Source: Jeotgalibaca sp. MA1X17-3 (lineage in GTDB: Bacteria; Bacillota; Bacilli; Lactobacillales; Aerococcaceae). From it: a DNA stretch of 20,000 bases. The translations under genes and the position numbers were made by a program. The DNA lies in assembly GCF_021513155.1 (NCBI RefSeq), contig NZ_CP090983.1, positions 285,001 through 305,000 of the forward strand, given 5' to 3'. The notes below the pieces were generated by a model that was not told the origin of the DNA, searched no databases, and saw nothing but the letters and a program-made list of their open reading frames with translations. Below, piece after piece: positions 16,963 through 20,000 of the stretch (the first letter of the stretch is position 1; each line of letters begins with the position of its first letter).

Positions 16963-18163
16963 AGAGAAAATGATACCAAAGATTCGATTTGTTGGGTTTA
17001 TAGATGATTGGGAACAGCGTAAGTTAGGGGACTTAGCTGATATTGTTAGAGGTGCTTCACCAAGACCAATTCAAGATCCAAAGTGGTTTGATTCTACATC
17101 TGATGTGGGATGGCTTAGAATTGCTGATGTAACTAAGCAAAATGGGAGAATTTATAATTTAGAACAAAAAATTTCTCTAGCTGGACAAGAAAAAACACGA
17201 GTGTTAATATCGCCTCATTTGTTGTTAAGTATTGCAGCCACTGTTGGAAAACCTGTTGTAAATTATGTTAAAACTGGCGTGCACGATGGATTTTTAATCT
17301 TTTTAAATCCGTTATTTGAAATGGAGTTTATGTTTCAGTGGCTAGAAATGTTTCGACCTAAATGGGTTAAATATGGGCAGCCCGGAAGTCAAGTTAACTT
17401 AAATTCTGAATTGGTGAGAAATCAAGATATTTTAATACCAAATATTAAAGAACAAGCTAGAATCGCTGCCTTTTTCAAACAAATCGACGACACTATAGCT
17501 CTTCATCAGCAACTCCTAACCGACTACAAACAATTGAAAAAAGCGTTGTTGCAACAGCTATTCCCACAAAAAGGAGAAACCGTACCGAAAGTTCGTTTTG
17601 CTGATTTTTCTGATGATTGGAAAGTAAAAAAATTAGGAGAAGTTGGATCAGTAGCAATGTGTAAGAGGATCTTTAAAGATCAAACTAGTGAATTTGGTGA
17701 TATACCTTTTTTCAAGATAGGTACGTTTGGTAAAAGTCCAGATGCATTCATTCCAAGGCCACTATTTGAAGAATATAAGGAAAAATATTCTTTTCCAGAA
17801 TTGGGAGATATACTTATTTCAGCTTCTGGAACAATAGGGAGAACTGTAGTTTATAAAGGTGAAGATGCATATTTTCAAGATTCCAATATTATTTGGTTTA
17901 AAAGAAATAAAAAGCTTGTAGATAACACATTTCTAAAACAATTTTATCAAATTGTTAAGTGGGCTGGTTTAGAGGGTAGTACAATCAAGAGACTCTATAA
18001 CAGTAATATTCTTTCAACCCTAATTTATCTACCGTCATTAAATGAACAAGAAAAAATCGGTCAATTCTTTAAACAACTGGATGAAACCATTGACGGACAC
18101 CAACAAAAACTCGCCACCTATCAAGAACTTAAGAGAGCCCTATTACAACGCATGTTTGTTTAA
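16955..18163 (+). CDS. hsdS: Type I restriction-modification system specificity subunit HsdS
   Basis: A 402-residue DNA-recognition subunit with the standard two-half plan. Target-recognition domain 1 spans about 20-165 and domain 2 about 225-360. Each is followed by a conserved helical spacer: EQARIAAFFKQIDDTIALHQ from residue 166 and NEQEKIGQFFKQLDETIDGHQ from 363. Each half also opens similarly (PKIRFVGFIDDWEQRKLG and PKVRFADFSDDWKVKKLG). The sequence recognised is bipartite but cannot be predicted. ATG 16955 overlaps the hsdM stop by eight bases; in-frame GTG 16940 and ATG 16943 are less likely. The recognition domains are markedly more AT-rich than the conserved spacers and hsdM/hsdR, a mark of domain exchange. 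Confidence 0.92.
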   Translation: MNKEKMIPKIRFVGFIDDWEQRKLGDLADIVRGASPRPIQDPKWFDSTSDVGWLRIADVTKQNGRIYNLEQKISLAGQEKTRVLISPHLLLSIAATVGKPVVNYVKTGVHDGFLIFLNPLFEMEFMFQWLEMFRPKWVKYGQPGSQVNLNSELVRNQDILIPNIKEQARIAAFFKQIDDTIALHQQLLTDYKQLKKALLQQLFPQKGETVPKVRFADFSDDWKVKKLGEVGSVAMCKRIFKDQTSEFGDIPFFKIGTFGKSPDAFIPRPLFEEYKEKYSFPELGDILISASGTIGRTVVYKGEDAYFQDSNIIWFKRNKKLVDNTFLKQFYQIVKWAGLEGSTIKRLYNSNILSTLIYLPSLNEQEKIGQFFKQLDETIDGHQQKLATYQELKRALLQRMFV

Positions 18164-18184
18164 TACCAAGAGAGGAGGAACATC

Positions 18185-20000
18185 ATGGCCATTACCTTTA
18201 CATCTGAATCAGAATTAGAACAAAATCTCATCCATCAGTTGATTGGGGGGAATCGCAATGGACCTATCGCGGGGATTTGAATACGGAAGACAAGCTCTGG
18301 GATAACCTGCGCGAAAAATTAGAACGCAATAATAAAGATGTGTTGAATGATGTCCATTTGACGGAACAAGAATTCCATCAAGTCCAAAACCAATTACAGT
18401 TTGCGAACTTCTATCAAGCGTCCAAATGGTTGGCAGGCGAGAATGGCATTGCCAAAGTACAAGTCCAACGGGAAGATGCCTCCTTAGGGACGATTCGTTT
18501 GAAAGTTTTAAATCGGGCGGATATTGCTGGCGGTATGTCATCGTATGAAGTCATTAATCAATTCCAAAGCTTTAAACAAAGCACCGATGACCGGGACCGT
18601 CGTTTTGACGTCACCCTTTTAATCAATGGCCTGCCCCTGATTCATATCGAACTGAAAAACCGCGCCCATTCGTATATGGACGCCTTTCGTCAAATCAAGA
18701 AGTACCTAGTACAAGGGAAATTTACTGGTATTTTCTCCGCTCTACAAATGTTTGTCGTCTCCAACGGGAGTGATACTCGCTATATCGCAGCGGCACAAGA
18801 TACCCGACTCAATGAACAATTCTTAGCAACCTGGGTAGATGCCAATAATGATCCGGTCACCAGTTACTTGACCTTTGCTCAACACGTTTTATCCATTCCA
18901 CAGGCGCATAAAATGGTGACGCAGTATACCGTTATTGATCGGGATAAAAAAGCCTTAATCTTATTACGTCCCTATCAAATTCATGCCATAGAGGCCATTA
19001 AACAAGCTTCTCGACGACAAGAATCGGGCTATGTTTGGCATACAACCGGGTCCGGGAAGACGTTGACCTCTTATAAAGCGGCTCGAAACCTTTTACAAAT
19101 TCCGTCTTTGGATAAGACTATTTTTATCGTGGATCGTATCGACTTGGATCAACAGACCTCCTCTTCCTTTGCTTCTTATGCAGAGAATGATGTCATTCAA
19201 ATAGATGAAACGGACAACGTTAAAGACTTGATTAAAAAACTGTTATCTGCGGATCGGACCGTCATTGTGACCACCATTCAAAAACTGAATCATGTGATGA
19301 GGGGCTTTGAAGGCAAGGAAACAACACCACGTTATAAAAAGATAAGAGAATTGCAGGTCGCCTTTATAGTAGATGAATGCCATCGGGCTGTTTCCGCTCA
19401 AAAGAAACAAGAAATCGATCGCTTTTTCAGACAACTCTTATGGTATGGCTTTACCGGTACACCGATCTTTGCCGAAAATGCGAAAAAAGAAACGGGTAAT
19501 TTAGCTCGGACAACAGAGGAGCAGTACGGGAAACGACTCCATGAATACACCGTGAAGGAAGCCATTCATGACAAGGCGGTTCTCGGATTCCAAATTGAGT
19601 ATAAATCCACCTTTTCAGACGATGAATTAGATGATTTGGTCTTGCAAGTGGATCCAGAGGCAGATGTCCGAGCCTTGTCTGTCCTAGAAAAAGAAGCAAA
19701 AATACCCAAATCCGTTTATGAAAATGAACAGCATATGCTAGAAGTCATTCATTCCATCTTGAATAAGTCCCGTCGGAAATTAGGTTTTCAAAATGGTTCT
19801 GGGAAGACCTATACGGCCCTGTTAACCACGTCATCGATTGCCCAAGCGCAAGCCTACTATGACTTGTTCAAAAAAGTCGTCGCTGGTGAGACGGCACTGC
19901 CTATTCATGAAAAGGTCAAAAGTGTCTTGCCTGATTTTCCAAAAATTGCAATTACGTATTCACTGTCTGAGAATGAAGAAGCATCCGTTTCCCATCAAGC
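18185..20000 (+). pseudogene. hsdR: Type I restriction-modification system endonuclease subunit HsdR, early frameshift, 3' end outside the window
   Basis: The ATP-dependent translocase/nuclease subunit. ATG 18185 has AGGAGG (18172-18177) 21 bases after hsdS. As written the frame stops at 18278-18280 after 31 residues. One extra G in the G6 run at 18245-18250 restores LIGGESQWTYRGDL, and the frame then stays open to the window edge. In restored numbering the PD-(D/E)xK nuclease residues are Asp142, Glu156 and Lys158 (IELKN), the helicase Walker A is GSGKT 289-293, the DECH box is 397-400, and GFTGTP follows. Only about 606 residues are visible; the family is about 1000. The EcoR124I-like (type IC) spacing of nuclease residues fits. 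Codon use matches hsdM, not the sugar locus. Confidence 0.9.

Noticed and set aside
12067..18163. Recombinase-driven inversion of hsdS recognition domains
   Set aside because: Only one hsdS is present and I see no inverted hsdS fragments or inverted sites around it; the recombinase is 4.3 kb away with other genes between.
19793..19813. A second GSGKT in HsdR suggesting a second ATP site
   Set aside because: It is followed by YTALLTTSSI, which fits the normal HsdR segment beyond helicase domain 1; the true Walker A is at residues 289-293.

Overview
The window looks like chromosomal DNA from a low-GC Gram-positive of the order Lactobacillales. A Carnobacteriaceae- or Enterococcaceae-like host is my inference from the rRNA/tRNA cluster, the AT-rich codon use, a perfect CcpA-type cre site and a sugar ABC transporter without its own ATPase; the species cannot be read from the sequence. 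Layout: positions 1-3173 are the 3' end of an rRNA operon (23S lacking its 5' end, 5S, tRNA-Asn, tRNA-Thr, strong terminator). An aldo/keto reductase gene follows (3301-4224), then a decayed stretch with the 3' remnant of an IS3-family element and an unrecognised broken gene (4440-5013).

Positions 5100-11792 form a carbohydrate-uptake and oxidation locus: an AraC-family regulator under a promoter overlapped by a perfect cre site, a lipoprotein sugar-binding protein, two MalF/MalG-type permeases (the first split by a one-base frameshift) and two tandem paralogous Gfo/Idh/MocA NAD(P)-dependent dehydrogenases. There is no ATPase, so a shared MsmK/MsmX-type ATPase elsewhere is expected, and no glycoside hydrolase. 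A strong hairpin terminator between the binding-protein and permease genes should set a high binding-protein:permease ratio. The likely job is import of a sugar or sugar-like compound (polyol, uronate or inositol type) followed by NAD-linked oxidation, but the substrate is unknown.

Positions 11987-20000 look like an accessory region. It holds a serine recombinase with a good promoter and res-like repeats, a possible small structured RNA ending in a large hairpin, a minus-strand DUF2975 membrane protein/YozG-like HTH pair with a dyad over its promoter, an unrecognised four-helix membrane protein transcribed divergently, and a type I restriction-modification locus (hsdM, hsdS, hsdR) running off the right edge. 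hsdM and hsdR each carry a single-base frameshift in a homopolymer run, so as written the system encodes neither full-length methylase nor full-length endonuclease.

The three frameshifts (T7 in the permease, A7 in hsdM, G6 in hsdR) all sit in homopolymers and each is repaired by one base. Homopolymer sequencing error is therefore a serious alternative to real inactivation or phase variation. I found no CRISPR array and no clearly new multi-gene system. The least explained parts are the structured RNA candidate after the recombinase, the operator-like dyads at 13932-13991 and the tandem dehydrogenase pair.
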